DNA of 64,000 nucleotides from Pedobacter africanus (GTDB taxonomy: Bacteria > Bacteroidota > Bacteroidia > Sphingobacteriales > Sphingobacteriaceae), in assembly GCF_900176535.1 (NCBI RefSeq), contig NZ_FWXT01000003.1, positions 62,001 to 126,000 on the forward strand, written 5' to 3'. Both the position numbers and the translations under genes were made by a program. Below, piece after piece: positions 16,790-26,161 of the stretch. The first letter of the stretch is position 1; every line of letters starts with the position of its first letter. The notes beneath the pieces were generated by a model that was not told the origin of the DNA, made no database searches, and saw only the letters and a program-made list of their open reading frames with translations.

Positions 16790-17575
16790 TTACTCTGTTT
16801 TAAAATCCATTCTTTTCCAGCCTTTGGTTCTTGCTTTTTCCGTTTCTCCTGCAGCTATAAAAGCCCTGAGTACAGCCACAGGGTTAAAAGATTTTGTATT
16901 TACTACGAGAGTCCCTACAAAAGTGGTTCTAATATACTGTAGCGTAATAACCGGTATACACAAACAACCAGGCTCAATTTCAAAATTAAATGTTGCGGGC
17001 GGAACAACCAGTGGATCAAAAGTCCAGTCTATGCTGGTCATTTGTATGGGGCTTAAAGTCATTTTTCCATGCTTCAGGTCATGCATCCCAACAGCAAGAC
17101 CCAGTATGCATTTACGCCCATCTTTTGGGAAATTTAGCTCATTGGGTAGTTGCATTTCCGGGATATTGATGCTTAAAGTTGTGTGATTAATAGTTACTTC
17201 AGGCTGTACAAAAAAGTTATCCCTTACCGGCGAATCCATATTGAACTCAAAACCAGCCAGCCGGTTAAAGCTGTCTTGATTAAATGTAAAAACTTTATTT
17301 TTTGGATCATACGTCTGTCCCATTACGTATATTAGATCTGAATTGAAGCGGTTTACCATTCCGCCATCAAAGAGCTCTGTAATAACAGGATTTAGATTCT
17401 GCCGGATACTTCCTGCCAGGGATGATGCCAACCCGAAACTGGAAGCTGCTAATTTGGTGGCCTTTGTTTGCTTACCGCCAGCAGATTTGGAGGTAATTAC
17501 CTGTTTGCCGCGATGCTTTTTTAAAACTGAAGGGCCTAAAGTGCCCCTGATGAATTTTCCGTCTACTATTGCCAT
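16790..17575 (-). CDS. Conserved-looking protein of unknown function, 261 residues
   Basis: Not firmly recognised. There is no signal peptide or membrane segment. The Gly/Lys-rich start (GKFIRGTLGPSVLKKHRGKQ) and the beta-rich remainder recall Bacteroidota DUF6266-type proteins, which is a weak resemblance. An alternating hydrophobic pattern is seen at FFVQPEVTINHTTLSINIP and LCIPVITLQYI. The long open frame, ATG start and codon use like its neighbours argue that it is a real gene. It is convergent with the MocR gene, 13 bases apart. Its upstream region holds the 11-bp repeats at 17692-17734. Confidence 0.6.
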   Translation of the reverse strand: MAIVDGKFIRGTLGPSVLKKHRGKQVITSKSAGGKQTKATKLAASSFGLASSLAGSIRQNLNPVITELFDGGMVNRFNSDLIYVMGQTYDPKNKVFTFNQDSFNRLAGFEFNMDSPVRDNFFVQPEVTINHTTLSINIPEMQLPNELNFPKDGRKCILGLAVGMHDLKHGKMTLSPIQMTSIDWTFDPLVVPPATFNFEIEPGCLCIPVITLQYIRTTFVGTLVVNTKSFNPVAVLRAFIAAGETEKARTKGWKRMDFKTE

Positions 17576-17667
17576 AGTTCAATTTGGTTAAGGTTTAGAA
17601 TCGCTCTTACCTTTCCTCAGGTCAGATCACTAATAAATATACAATTATAATACAAATACTATATAGT

Positions 17668-17734
17668 TAGTCCGCATATTTTCATTAAAACGCGGACTAT
17701 ATGCGGACTATACTTGGACTATATGCGGACTATT
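17668..17734. repeat. Four helically phased 11-bp direct repeats with one inverted copy
   Basis: The core GCGGACTAT occurs at 17692, 17703 and 17725, and a variant TTGGACTAT at 17714; the starts are exactly 11 bases apart. An inverted copy TAGTCCGC is at 17668-17675. Spacing of one helical turn puts all copies on one face of DNA, as in cooperative protein-binding arrays. It lies 93-159 bases upstream of the 261-residue gene start. What binds is unknown. Confidence 0.75.
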
Positions 17735-18237
17735 ATCCTATTAGGTGCGGGCCTGTCTTACCTTAACACTGTCTTTATTTCTTGAATTTTTGAAAGCGGC
17801 GTTTATTTGCGAAAAAATTGATTAGAATTTAAATCAATTGTTAGTGCTAATATACGTCGCAGATCGCATGACTGCAAGTCCCAATTGCTTTATTGTTGCA
17901 CTCATCATCTCCCGTTGTAGCTCGTACGCTGAGCCGTCTTTCAGCTGCATATTGGTTGGCTTTTGCTCGGACTTTGGCTGGCTCCAGCCGACTGATTTTC
18001 AGAAAAGATGATGGTAAAAACATGGTTTTAGTTTAGCAAACGGCCACTTTGCCTCGCGGAATCAGGGGCCAAATTTGAACATGAAGCTGGGAACTTAATT
18101 TTAGAATAGCTGAGCCAGCTTATATGAAATTTGCTGAATAAAATTTTCTTAACAGTTTGACAGAATTTTGATGCCCGGGAGACAAGAGTGGGTGCCAGGT
18201 TGTTTAACTTTACGTAAACTTTAAAACACCTGTACCC
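17735..18237. other. Gene-poor stretch with one possible small ORF
   Basis: About 500 bases hold no long open frame. The only protein-like segment is a minus-strand ORF at 17834-17950. The rest is low in obvious motifs, and no tRNA or terminator-quality hairpin was seen. Confidence 0.5.
17834..17950 (-). CDS. Possible small protein of 38 residues
   Basis: ATG at 17950-17948, stop at 17836-17834. The product has a helix-like composition (GSAYELQREMMSATIKQLGL then AVMRSATYISTNN). The frame remains open upstream of the ATG for about 16 codons with protein-like composition (GWSQPKSEQKPTN), so it could also be the end of a decayed gene. No homologue is recalled. Support is composition only. Confidence 0.3.
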   Translation of the reverse strand: MQLKDGSAYELQREMMSATIKQLGLAVMRSATYISTNN

Positions 18238-18687
18238 ATGCTAAAAGAATCCTTGAAAGCACTCTTTATAAGAGACCTCAATAGACTGAAATCGGAAATT
18301 GAACAATACCAGGATGAGAAAAACCTCTGGCGCATTGATAAGAACATTACAAATTCTGCGGGTAACCTCTGCCTGCACCTTGTTGGCAACCTAAATACCT
18401 TTATAGGTGCCGAACTGGGTAAAACCGGATATATAAGGGACAGGCCACTGGAGTTTTCGCTAAAAGATGTGCCCCGTGCCGAGTTGATCCGTAAAGTGGA
18501 AGCTACAATTGAAGTAGTGAACAATGCAATAGACAATTTAGCTGAACAAGATCTGGAAAGTGATTATCCGCAGTCAAAAATTGTAGAAGGAGGGAGTTCG
18601 GTGGCTTTTATCCTGATGCATTTGAGCACCCACCTGGTATACCACCTTGGCCAGATCAATTACCACCGCAGGTTATTGGATATTTAG
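18238..18687 (+). CDS. DinB-like four-helix protein (DUF1572 type)
   Basis: A 149-residue helical protein. DinB-like features: an amphipathic first helix (LKALFIRDLNRLKSEIEQY), a histidine in LCLHLVGNLNTFIGAELG, and the C-terminal helix ILMHLSTHLVYHLGQINYHR with several histidines that fit the family's metal site. Members include metal-dependent thiol transferases, but most have unknown reactions. It is monocistronic, with an ATG start and no obvious neighbour link. Confidence 0.8.
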   Translation: MLKESLKALFIRDLNRLKSEIEQYQDEKNLWRIDKNITNSAGNLCLHLVGNLNTFIGAELGKTGYIRDRPLEFSLKDVPRAELIRKVEATIEVVNNAIDNLAEQDLESDYPQSKIVEGGSSVAFILMHLSTHLVYHLGQINYHRRLLDI

Positions 18688-18842
18688 CAGGCGCAACTGC
18701 TGGCACCTTAGCTAAAGCCGGAAAATAAAATATTTTGATTTGTTGCATAAAAATAAATAGCTTAGATTATATCTCTGTTTGTTTACAATAAATTAATGTT
18801 AGTTGTTTTATTTTGGCAATAGTTTAAAGGATGTAAGCTTAT

Positions 18843-19427
18843 ATGTGCACTGAACTGGACTTCAACTTTTTTCTGCTGGTTAAATCCGACAAACACCGGG
18901 CATTTAAACTCGTGTTTGAAGCCTATTGGCAGTCACTTTATAAGCAAGCATATAAAAGGGTTCAGTGCGCCGATATAGCCAAAGACCTGGTTCAGGACTC
19001 TTTTTTATCACTCTGGGACAAGATAGACCAACTCGATTCTGAAGGAAGTGTACTAGCCTACCTGTATGCTGTTCTGAGAAATAAAGTGCTTAAACTTTAT
19101 GAAAAAGATGAGGTAAGGGCCAGGTATGCCATAAGTATAACCGCACTTGAAGCCCCTTCAGACCTTCACGCGCAGAACGCACTTATTGAAAAAGAACTGA
19201 AATCCCTAATAGAAAAGGAATTGGCCAGCATGCCACCCAGAATGCGCGAAATTTACCTACTGAAAAAAGACGAAGAGCTTTCTGTAAAACAAATTGCGGT
19301 TAACCTTTCCCTTTCCGAACAGACCATCAAGAACCAGCTGCAGACTGCGTACCAGCGTTTGCGGGTAAGGGTTAAAGATTACAACCCCGTTCTGGAGCCC
19401 AATGAACTTTTTTTGAAAAAAAAGTAA
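18843..19427 (+). CDS. ECF-type RNA polymerase sigma-70 factor of the second SusCD locus
   Basis: A 194-residue ECF factor. Region 2 is at about residues 18-95 (FKLVFEAYWQSLYKQAYKRV; AKDLVQDSFLSLWDKIDQLD; YLYAVLRNKVLKLYEKDE). Region 4 is at about 125-175 (MPPRMREIYLLKKDEELSVK, IAVNLSLSEQTIKNQL). It heads the series sigma - FecR - SusC - SusD - phosphoesterase. FecR follows after 54 bases. It belongs to the same FecI-like group as the factors at 216 and 908. Confidence 0.9.
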   Translation: MCTELDFNFFLLVKSDKHRAFKLVFEAYWQSLYKQAYKRVQCADIAKDLVQDSFLSLWDKIDQLDSEGSVLAYLYAVLRNKVLKLYEKDEVRARYAISITALEAPSDLHAQNALIEKELKSLIEKELASMPPRMREIYLLKKDEELSVKQIAVNLSLSEQTIKNQLQTAYQRLRVRVKDYNPVLEPNELFLKKK

Positions 19428-19481
19428 CCAGCCTATAGTACTTTTCTTTCCGATACCGGATATCTGAGTAAAAGCAATATT

Positions 19482-20633
19482 TTGGATACCGGGAAACTAA
19501 ATGATTTACTGAAGAAATACAACAATCAAACGGCTACTGCTGAAGAAAGGAAAGCTGTGGAAGATTGGTATGAAAGGATAAACGGCGAAGTGCCTGAAAT
19601 GGACACTGCTGATTTAGCCGGTACCAAAGCAGATATGTTCAATTTTCTTGAACATCATATTGCACCTGTTGCTACAACTGCACCTGCCAAAAGCAGGTTC
19701 CGGATATACAGGTCGTATTTGGCTAAAGCTGCAGTGTTTGCAGGGCTGTTGCTGGGTATTGCCTATTTTTTCTTTAAAAAACCAGCTAATGGCGATGGAA
19801 AACAACTTCTTGCCCATCAAAACATACAGCCAGGGGGCAACAACGCCGTACTGCAGCTGGCCAACGGTACCAAAGTTGTGCTTAACCAGGCGGCCGACGG
19901 ACAAATTTCCAGTCAGCAGGGGATCAGCATCGTTAAAACCAAAAGCGGAGAACTGGTTTATCACCTTCGGGAGCAGGCAGGAGCAAACGCATATGCCATG
20001 AACACGGTAACTACCCCGCACGGCGGACAGTACCATCTGATATTGGTAGATAGAACAGAGGTATGGCTCAATTCAGGTTCCTCCATAACCTTCCCGGCGG
20101 CATTTTCGGGCAAGGAACGTAAAGTTAAAATAACCGGGGAAGCCTATTTTGAGGTGGCAAAAAACAAGGCCAAACCATTTGTAGTTCAAACCGGTAAGTC
20201 CGAAATTACTGTTCTTGGAACCCATTTCAATGTCAATGCCTACAGTGATGAGGAAGCAGAAGCCACCACCTTATTGGAAGGTGCAGTGAGCGTAAAAAGT
20301 GCAGGTCAGCAGGTATTGTTAAAGCCCGGACAGCAGGCTAGCCTGCAGAAAAATGCCAGCCGTTTGAGCATGCATGAAGTGGAAGACGCCGATGCGGCAG
20401 TAGCCTGGAAAAACGGATACTTCCAGTTTGATAATGCCGATCCGGCAGCGGTAATGCGACAGATATCCAGATGGTATAATGTCGATGTTCAATATCAAGG
20501 GGCTTTACCGGTAAAACAATACAATGGAAAAATACCACGGGGGGTGAGTGCAAAGGAACTGGTAGAGATGCTTTCTTACAGTGGCATCAATTGTACCCTG
20601 CAAAACAACAGAATCATAGTTATTCCTAAATAG
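19482..20633 (+). CDS. FecR-family anti-sigma factor with C-terminal DUF4974 domain
   Basis: A 383-residue protein: cytoplasmic N-terminus, one membrane segment (YLAKAAVFAGLLLGIAYFFF), periplasmic FecR domain (GQYHLILVDRTEVWLNSGSS; ITGEAYFEVAKNKAKPFVVQ), and a C-terminal STN-like domain starting at YFQFDNADPAAVMRQISRWY. The likely start is TTG at 19482, because the next in-frame methionine (near residue 39) would remove the sigma-binding helix. It pairs with the sigma factor at 18843 and the STN-bearing SusC at 20834. Confidence 0.9.
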   Translation: MDTGKLNDLLKKYNNQTATAEERKAVEDWYERINGEVPEMDTADLAGTKADMFNFLEHHIAPVATTAPAKSRFRIYRSYLAKAAVFAGLLLGIAYFFFKKPANGDGKQLLAHQNIQPGGNNAVLQLANGTKVVLNQAADGQISSQQGISIVKTKSGELVYHLREQAGANAYAMNTVTTPHGGQYHLILVDRTEVWLNSGSSITFPAAFSGKERKVKITGEAYFEVAKNKAKPFVVQTGKSEITVLGTHFNVNAYSDEEAEATTLLEGAVSVKSAGQQVLLKPGQQASLQKNASRLSMHEVEDADAAVAWKNGYFQFDNADPAAVMRQISRWYNVDVQYQGALPVKQYNGKIPRGVSAKELVEMLSYSGINCTLQNNRIIVIPK

Positions 20634-20713
20634 ATAAACCAAACCAGCTCACCATTAAACCAGCAAATATGAAGAAATAGCACACCCGCCACGCCACAAA
20701 AATCTTCAAAAAA

Positions 20714-20742
20714 AACGAGAAGTGTTCGCAGCACTTCCCGTT
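20714..20742 (+). terminator. Hairpin between fecR and susC of the second locus
   Basis: AACGAGAAGTG (20714-20724) pairs with CACTTCCCGTT (20732-20742) with one mismatch and a 7-base loop, followed by GAAATTTT. It stands in the same position as the hairpin at 2820-2845 and probably acts as an attenuator or partial terminator. Confidence 0.5.
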
Positions 20743-20833
20743 GAAATTTTGGGATCAGGACCTGATTGACAAAATCTTAATCAGGCAAACAAAAAGTAAC
20801 AAGCTATAATGTTTAAACCCCAAATTCAAAGCT

Positions 20834-23800
20834 ATGAATTTTTTTACATTCTTTAGCGCTGTATTTATGCTGCAGCGCAAATCAACGCAATTAATATTGG
20901 TTATGAAGCTAACAACAGTACTACTCATTGCCAGCCTGCTTCAGGTTAGTGCAAGTGTATATAGCCAGAAAATAACACTGAAGAAGAAAGATGCTTCTAT
21001 AGACTTGATCTTAAAATCAATAGAGAGGCAGAGTGAATATGTATTTCTGTACGATAAGCTGGAGGTTATAAAATCCGGTAAGGTATCTATTGATGTGAAG
21101 GATGCACGTATAGAAGATATAATGGAAATATGTCTGAAAGACCAGCCGCTTACCTATAAAATCTTCAATAAAACGGTGATCCTTAAAAGGAAAGAAGAAC
21201 ATACCCAGACCCTGTTTCCCGGCAATATGTTCGAGATCATTAAAGGAAAGGTTATGGATGAAAGCGGTCGCCCGGTACCAGGCGCAAGTATTAAAGTCAA
21301 GGGTAGCTCGGCTTCAGCAATAACGGATGCCAGTGGTTTTTTTACGATCAATGCCAAATCCGACGATATCCTGGTTATTTCCTATGTAGGTTCGAAAACC
21401 CAGGAAATATTGGTTGGTGAAAACAAACAACTCCATATTGTATTAAAAGACGATGTAAAATCACTCGATGATTTTGTGGTGGTGGGTTATGGTAAGCAAA
21501 AAAGAATTAACCTTAGTGGTGCTGTCGATGCCATTAGCTCCAAAGAAATAGAGAACAGGCCTATTCCAAGTATAGGTGCGGGCTTGCAGGGACTTATCCC
21601 GAACCTAAACATTGCAAATGGAAGCGGACGTGCCAGTGATTCTACGTCTTTAAATATCAGAGGGGTAACTTCATTGGGTGGACAGTCGGGAGATAAAACA
21701 AAAGATAAGCTTTATAGCAGCCCTTATATCCTGGTAGATAACGTTCCTTACACTGCAGGGGAACTAAGCTTGCTTAATCCGAATGACATTGAAAGCGTGA
21801 CAGTTTTAAAAGATGCTGCTTCTGCTGCTATCTATGGTGCCAGGGCTTCGTTTGGGGTCATTTTAATCACCACTAAAACACCCAAGAGTGGCAAACTTAG
21901 TGTAAGCGCCAACGCATTTTATGCGTATAAAACCCTGGGTAAGCTTCCTCAAACGATTACTGATCCTTACCTTTCCTATACCACAAAGCATGAAGCCGCA
22001 TTTCCTTATTATCCTCAACTTTTTAATGATGAAGCAATCAGGAATTACGCGAAACAAAGGTCTGAAAATCCTTCTTTGCCTACTACCTATGTAAATCCTT
22101 CAAATGCCAATCAATGGATTTATGTGGCCTCAACAGATTGGTTTAAAGAGGCATTCAATACTATATCACCAAGTTATAATGCTAATTTTAACCTATCTAA
22201 AAAATCTGAGGATGTAGGCTACCTGCTCTCCGCAGAATATATGAAAAATGATGGGGTTATCAAGAATGCAAATGAAACCTATGACCGGTATAACCTGAGG
22301 GGGAAAATTGATGTGAAGCTGTTAAAGTGGCTTAACTTTGGAAACAATACTGCTTTTACCACTTCCTTATATAATGCCCCTACCTCCTCGATGGATAATT
22401 TCAGTTATTTCTGGGAAATTAACCGTCAGAATTCATTGGATGCTGTTTACAACCCAGATGGTACCTTTACGGCTGCAGGGGCAAACACCATCGGACGCGT
22501 ACAAAAGGGTGGGCGTACCCTACAGAAATACAATAACTTTCTGACTACTTTTAATGCAACGGCCGATGTGATTAAAGATGTGCTGGAAATTAAGGGGGAC
22601 ATTACTTTCAGGCGCAATACGGGAATTCTTAATGGAGGTGATTTCAGGGTGCCGTACAATAGCGGACCAAATACAGCTACACAATATCAAGGCCCCGGCA
22701 CTTCCTATATCCGTGCCGACAATTCAGAAACAAGGAACAACATTACCAATCTGTATGCCGATTATCACCAGACTTTTAACAAACATTATGTGCAGGCCCT
22801 GGCTGGTTATAACCAGGAATACAGGTACGACCAGGTATCCTGGGTAAGCAAAGCAGGCCTGATCAGTAGCAGCCTGCCTTCACTTAACCTCGCCACAGGA
22901 GCGGTAACAACTGGTGAGACTATAAAGGATTGGGCAGTAAGAGGATGGTTTTATCGCCTGAATTATATTTATGCAGATAAATACATCGTTGAATTCAATG
23001 GCCGTTACGACGGGACTTCCAAATTTCCCAGGCGCGACAGGTGGGGCTTTTTTCCTTCTGCATCTGCTGCCTGGGTAGTTTCCAACGAGAACTTCATGAA
23101 ATCTGTTAAAGATGGCATCAGGCTCGACCTGCTTAAATTCCGTGGATCATATGGATCATTGGGTAACCAGGACGTAGATGCCTATTATTATATCGCCAAT
23201 ATGAAATCTTCCCAAATCGGACAGATATTAAACGGTGGCAGGCCGCAGGCGGTTTATCCTCCTGATCCGGTTTCTCCAAGCCTGACCTGGGAAAAAGTAT
23301 CTACAGCGAACTTCGGGGTAGATATGTCATGGTTTAACAATAAACTTGATATCAATTTTGATAAGTATACCCGTTACACAGATGGTATGCTGACCAAAGG
23401 AAAGACACTTCCTGGAGTGTTTGGAGTAGATGAACCTAGACTCAATGCTGCAGATTTAAAAACCAAAGGATGGGAACTGCGCGTAGGCTGGAAAGATGCT
23501 ATAAATATTGCAAAAAGCCCATTTTCTTATGGTATTGGTATCAATGTGGCAGACAGCCGTTCATTCATTACCAGGTTTGATAACCCCAATAAAAACTTAA
23601 CGGATTATTATGTAGGACAGGAGATCGGAGAAATATGGGGGCTGGAAACCGAAGGCTTTTTCCAGAGCGAAGCTGAACTTACCAGCCATGCCAATCAGCA
23701 GTTTTTTGTGTCGGATGATGCCGGTGGTACTTTTGGTGTAGGGGATTTAAAATGGAAAGACCAAAACGGCGACGGCTTTATCAATAGGGGGAAATACACT

Positions 23801-24331
23801 GCTGATGATCATGGGGACCTCATACGGATTGGTAATTCAAGCCCCAGATATACTTTTGGTGTTGACCTGAACCTGGCCTGGAAAGGTTTTGATGTCCGCT
23901 CATTTTTTATGGGAATTGGAAAACAGGATTTTTATCCAAGAAACAACAATGTGTATTTCTGGAGTGTTTTTGCCCAGCCATGGACAAACCCAACAGTACA
24001 AACAATGGACAAATGGAGCCCGGAAAACCCTAATGCGTATTTCCCGCGGTTGAAATCTTATATTGCCGAAGACGTGTCGGAACTAGGATATCCTCAAACA
24101 AGGTATCTTCAGAATTTTGCTTACATGCGCCTGAAAAACCTGACCATCGGTTATACACTACCGCAGGCTATCCTTAGGAAGCTCCAGGTAAACAGGCTGA
24201 GGGTTTATTTCAGTGGTGAAAATATCTTCGATAAGTCAGGTGTGAAATTCAATCTGGATCCTGAAGCTTTAAGTGGTAATGTTTACCCCTTCCAGAAAAC
24301 CTTTTCGTTTGGCCTTAATGTAACACTTTAA
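20834..24331 (+). CDS. SusC/RagA-family TonB-dependent outer-membrane transporter with STN signalling domain
   Basis: An 1165-residue importer. Signal segment at about residues 24-45 (MKLTTVLLIASLLQVSASVY), STN domain at about 47-120 (ITLKKKDASIDLILKSIERQ), regulatory beta domain at about 137-212 (KGKVMDESGRPVPGASIKVK), plug at about 220-345 with the standard AAIYGARASFGVILITT, then the barrel. LKWKDQNGDGFINRGKYTAD near residue 975 is the common calcium-like loop of SusC proteins. It should import an unknown oligomer with the SusD encoded 11 bases downstream and signal through FecR. Confidence 0.95.
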   Translation: MNFFTFFSAVFMLQRKSTQLILVMKLTTVLLIASLLQVSASVYSQKITLKKKDASIDLILKSIERQSEYVFLYDKLEVIKSGKVSIDVKDARIEDIMEICLKDQPLTYKIFNKTVILKRKEEHTQTLFPGNMFEIIKGKVMDESGRPVPGASIKVKGSSASAITDASGFFTINAKSDDILVISYVGSKTQEILVGENKQLHIVLKDDVKSLDDFVVVGYGKQKRINLSGAVDAISSKEIENRPIPSIGAGLQGLIPNLNIANGSGRASDSTSLNIRGVTSLGGQSGDKTKDKLYSSPYILVDNVPYTAGELSLLNPNDIESVTVLKDAASAAIYGARASFGVILITTKTPKSGKLSVSANAFYAYKTLGKLPQTITDPYLSYTTKHEAAFPYYPQLFNDEAIRNYAKQRSENPSLPTTYVNPSNANQWIYVASTDWFKEAFNTISPSYNANFNLSKKSEDVGYLLSAEYMKNDGVIKNANETYDRYNLRGKIDVKLLKWLNFGNNTAFTTSLYNAPTSSMDNFSYFWEINRQNSLDAVYNPDGTFTAAGANTIGRVQKGGRTLQKYNNFLTTFNATADVIKDVLEIKGDITFRRNTGILNGGDFRVPYNSGPNTATQYQGPGTSYIRADNSETRNNITNLYADYHQTFNKHYVQALAGYNQEYRYDQVSWVSKAGLISSSLPSLNLATGAVTTGETIKDWAVRGWFYRLNYIYADKYIVEFNGRYDGTSKFPRRDRWGFFPSASAAWVVSNENFMKSVKDGIRLDLLKFRGSYGSLGNQDVDAYYYIANMKSSQIGQILNGGRPQAVYPPDPVSPSLTWEKVSTANFGVDMSWFNNKLDINFDKYTRYTDGMLTKGKTLPGVFGVDEPRLNAADLKTKGWELRVGWKDAINIAKSPFSYGIGINVADSRSFITRFDNPNKNLTDYYVGQEIGEIWGLETEGFFQSEAELTSHANQQFFVSDDAGGTFGVGDLKWKDQNGDGFINRGKYTADDHGDLIRIGNSSPRYTFGVDLNLAWKGFDVRSFFMGIGKQDFYPRNNNVYFWSVFAQPWTNPTVQTMDKWSPENPNAYFPRLKSYIAEDVSELGYPQTRYLQNFAYMRLKNLTIGYTLPQAILRKLQVNRLRVYFSGENIFDKSGVKFNLDPEALSGNVYPFQKTFSFGLNVTL

Positions 24332-24342
24332 TCGTTAGTATC

Positions 24343-26151
24343 ATGAAATTCAATACATCAATATATATTGCGCTGATTCTTTCGGGAGCATCCTTTGTTG
24401 GCTGCAAGAAAGATTTTCTTCAGAGAGATCCTAAATCTACAATTACAGATAACGTGTTTTTTAGTTCAACCAATGATTTGGAGACTTATAGTAACGGCTT
24501 TTATGAGCAACTGCCAACTCCTGTCAATGACATGAATAGCGACAATATCGCTACGCATAATGTGAGTGTTGAAACGGATCAGCTTGTAAGGGGCATGATT
24601 ACCCAGGATACTTACGGAACATGGCAAACCAATGGCGCTGATAACTGGAGTAAGAAGGACTGGGGGAAACTAAGAGCTGTTAATTATATGCTGGACAATG
24701 CAGCTAAGGTTACAGGTAGTCAGGTAGACATCGATCATTACATCGGTATTGCCAGATTTTTCAGGGCCATGTTTTATTTTGATAAAATCAAAAAGTACAG
24801 CGATGTTCCATGGTATGGCTCGGTTTTAAATTCAGAAGACGAAGCTTTATATAAAGGACGTGATTCCAGGGCATTTGTTGTGGATAAGGTATTGGAAGAC
24901 CTTCAGTTTGCAGTTGACCACATTAAGGCCGATGGTACAAATACAAGGATTACAAAATGGGCAGCCCTTGCCTTACAGGCGCGCTTCGGGCTTTATGAAG
25001 GTACTTTTAGAAAGTACCATGCAGAGCTTAACTTAGCTGCTGACTATTCCCGCTTCCTGACCCTGGCAGCAACTGCAAGTAATAAAATTATGACTGAAGG
25101 CAGTTTCTTAATTACAGGAACCAGCGCGGATGACTATGCGGCTATTTTTAATGCTACTGCTTTGTCTGCCAACAAAGAAATCATACTTTGGAAAGACTAT
25201 GACCCTGCGCTCAATGTTGGAAATGGCTCTGCATTGGTATTGAATTATAATTTTGCGCTGAGCAGAAGCTTGGCTGAAGCTTATCTGAATAAAGATGGCA
25301 GCCGGTTTACAGATTTTACCAAATCCTTTTTAACACTGTTTGATAATCGCGATCCACGAATGAAGGCAACGATAAATTACCCAGGCTGGATACAACCCGG
25401 AACTACCGTTCCCTATCGAATTAATCCGACTATGGGCGGGTATGCACAGATAAAATATTATCCTGCAAGAACAGAACTGAACCAGGGCTTTGAAAAACAG
25501 TACAACGACATTCCGGTTTTCCGCTTGGGCGAAATTTTACTGATCAATGCAGAAGCTAAGGCTGAACAGGGAGCAATTACACAAACCGATCTGGACAACA
25601 CCGTAAACAAGTTAAGAAAACGTGTAGGGATGCCAGATATGACTTTAGCTGTGGCACTCGACCCGGCACTTGTTGCCCAGTACCCGAATGCAGCTGGTGG
25701 TAATTTAAACGTATTGCTGGAGATCAGACGGGAAAGAAGGGTTGAATTGGCCTGTGAAGGATTCAGGTTTGACGATCTGATGCGTTGGAAGGTAGGAAAG
25801 CTGATCCAGAACAACCAGCAGGGCATGTATATACCGGCATTGGGCGCCTATGATGTAACCGGCGACGGGGTTCAGGATATTGCTGTGCTTGCTTCGCCCG
25901 CAGACGAAAGTCCGATTGCAGCTCTGCCCCCGGCAGTGAAAGCAGGCCTGGCCAAATACTATCTGAAAGACGCTGCTGGAAAAGACAATACTTTCTACTT
26001 ATCAGGAGCTACCTCCGGTTTTGTTTCGTTTACCAGGGACAGGGAACAGCCGAGGAACTTTATTGAACCCAAGTATTATTATCGTCCGATTCCACGCCAG
26101 GAAACTTTACTGAACCCAAACCTTAAACAAATATTTGGCTGGGACCAATAA
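24343..26151 (+). CDS. SusD/RagB-family nutrient-binding outer-membrane lipoprotein
   Basis: A 602-residue lipoprotein. The lipobox ends in SFVGC, followed by KKDFLQRDPKSTITDNVFFS, the classic SusD N-terminus. Helical repeats occur at YIGIARFFRAMFYFDKIKKY and at LGEILLINAEAKAEQGAITQ, and the family hallmark at EIRRERRVELACEGFRFDDL followed by MRWKVGKL. The C-terminus ends in the typical NPNLKQIFGWDQ. It overlaps no neighbour: the phosphoesterase ATG is 10 bases after its stop. Confidence 0.95.
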   Translation: MKFNTSIYIALILSGASFVGCKKDFLQRDPKSTITDNVFFSSTNDLETYSNGFYEQLPTPVNDMNSDNIATHNVSVETDQLVRGMITQDTYGTWQTNGADNWSKKDWGKLRAVNYMLDNAAKVTGSQVDIDHYIGIARFFRAMFYFDKIKKYSDVPWYGSVLNSEDEALYKGRDSRAFVVDKVLEDLQFAVDHIKADGTNTRITKWAALALQARFGLYEGTFRKYHAELNLAADYSRFLTLAATASNKIMTEGSFLITGTSADDYAAIFNATALSANKEIILWKDYDPALNVGNGSALVLNYNFALSRSLAEAYLNKDGSRFTDFTKSFLTLFDNRDPRMKATINYPGWIQPGTTVPYRINPTMGGYAQIKYYPARTELNQGFEKQYNDIPVFRLGEILLINAEAKAEQGAITQTDLDNTVNKLRKRVGMPDMTLAVALDPALVAQYPNAAGGNLNVLLEIRRERRVELACEGFRFDDLMRWKVGKLIQNNQQGMYIPALGAYDVTGDGVQDIAVLASPADESPIAALPPAVKAGLAKYYLKDAAGKDNTFYLSGATSGFVSFTRDREQPRNFIEPKYYYRPIPRQETLLNPNLKQIFGWDQ

Positions 26152-26161
26152 TTCATCTATA

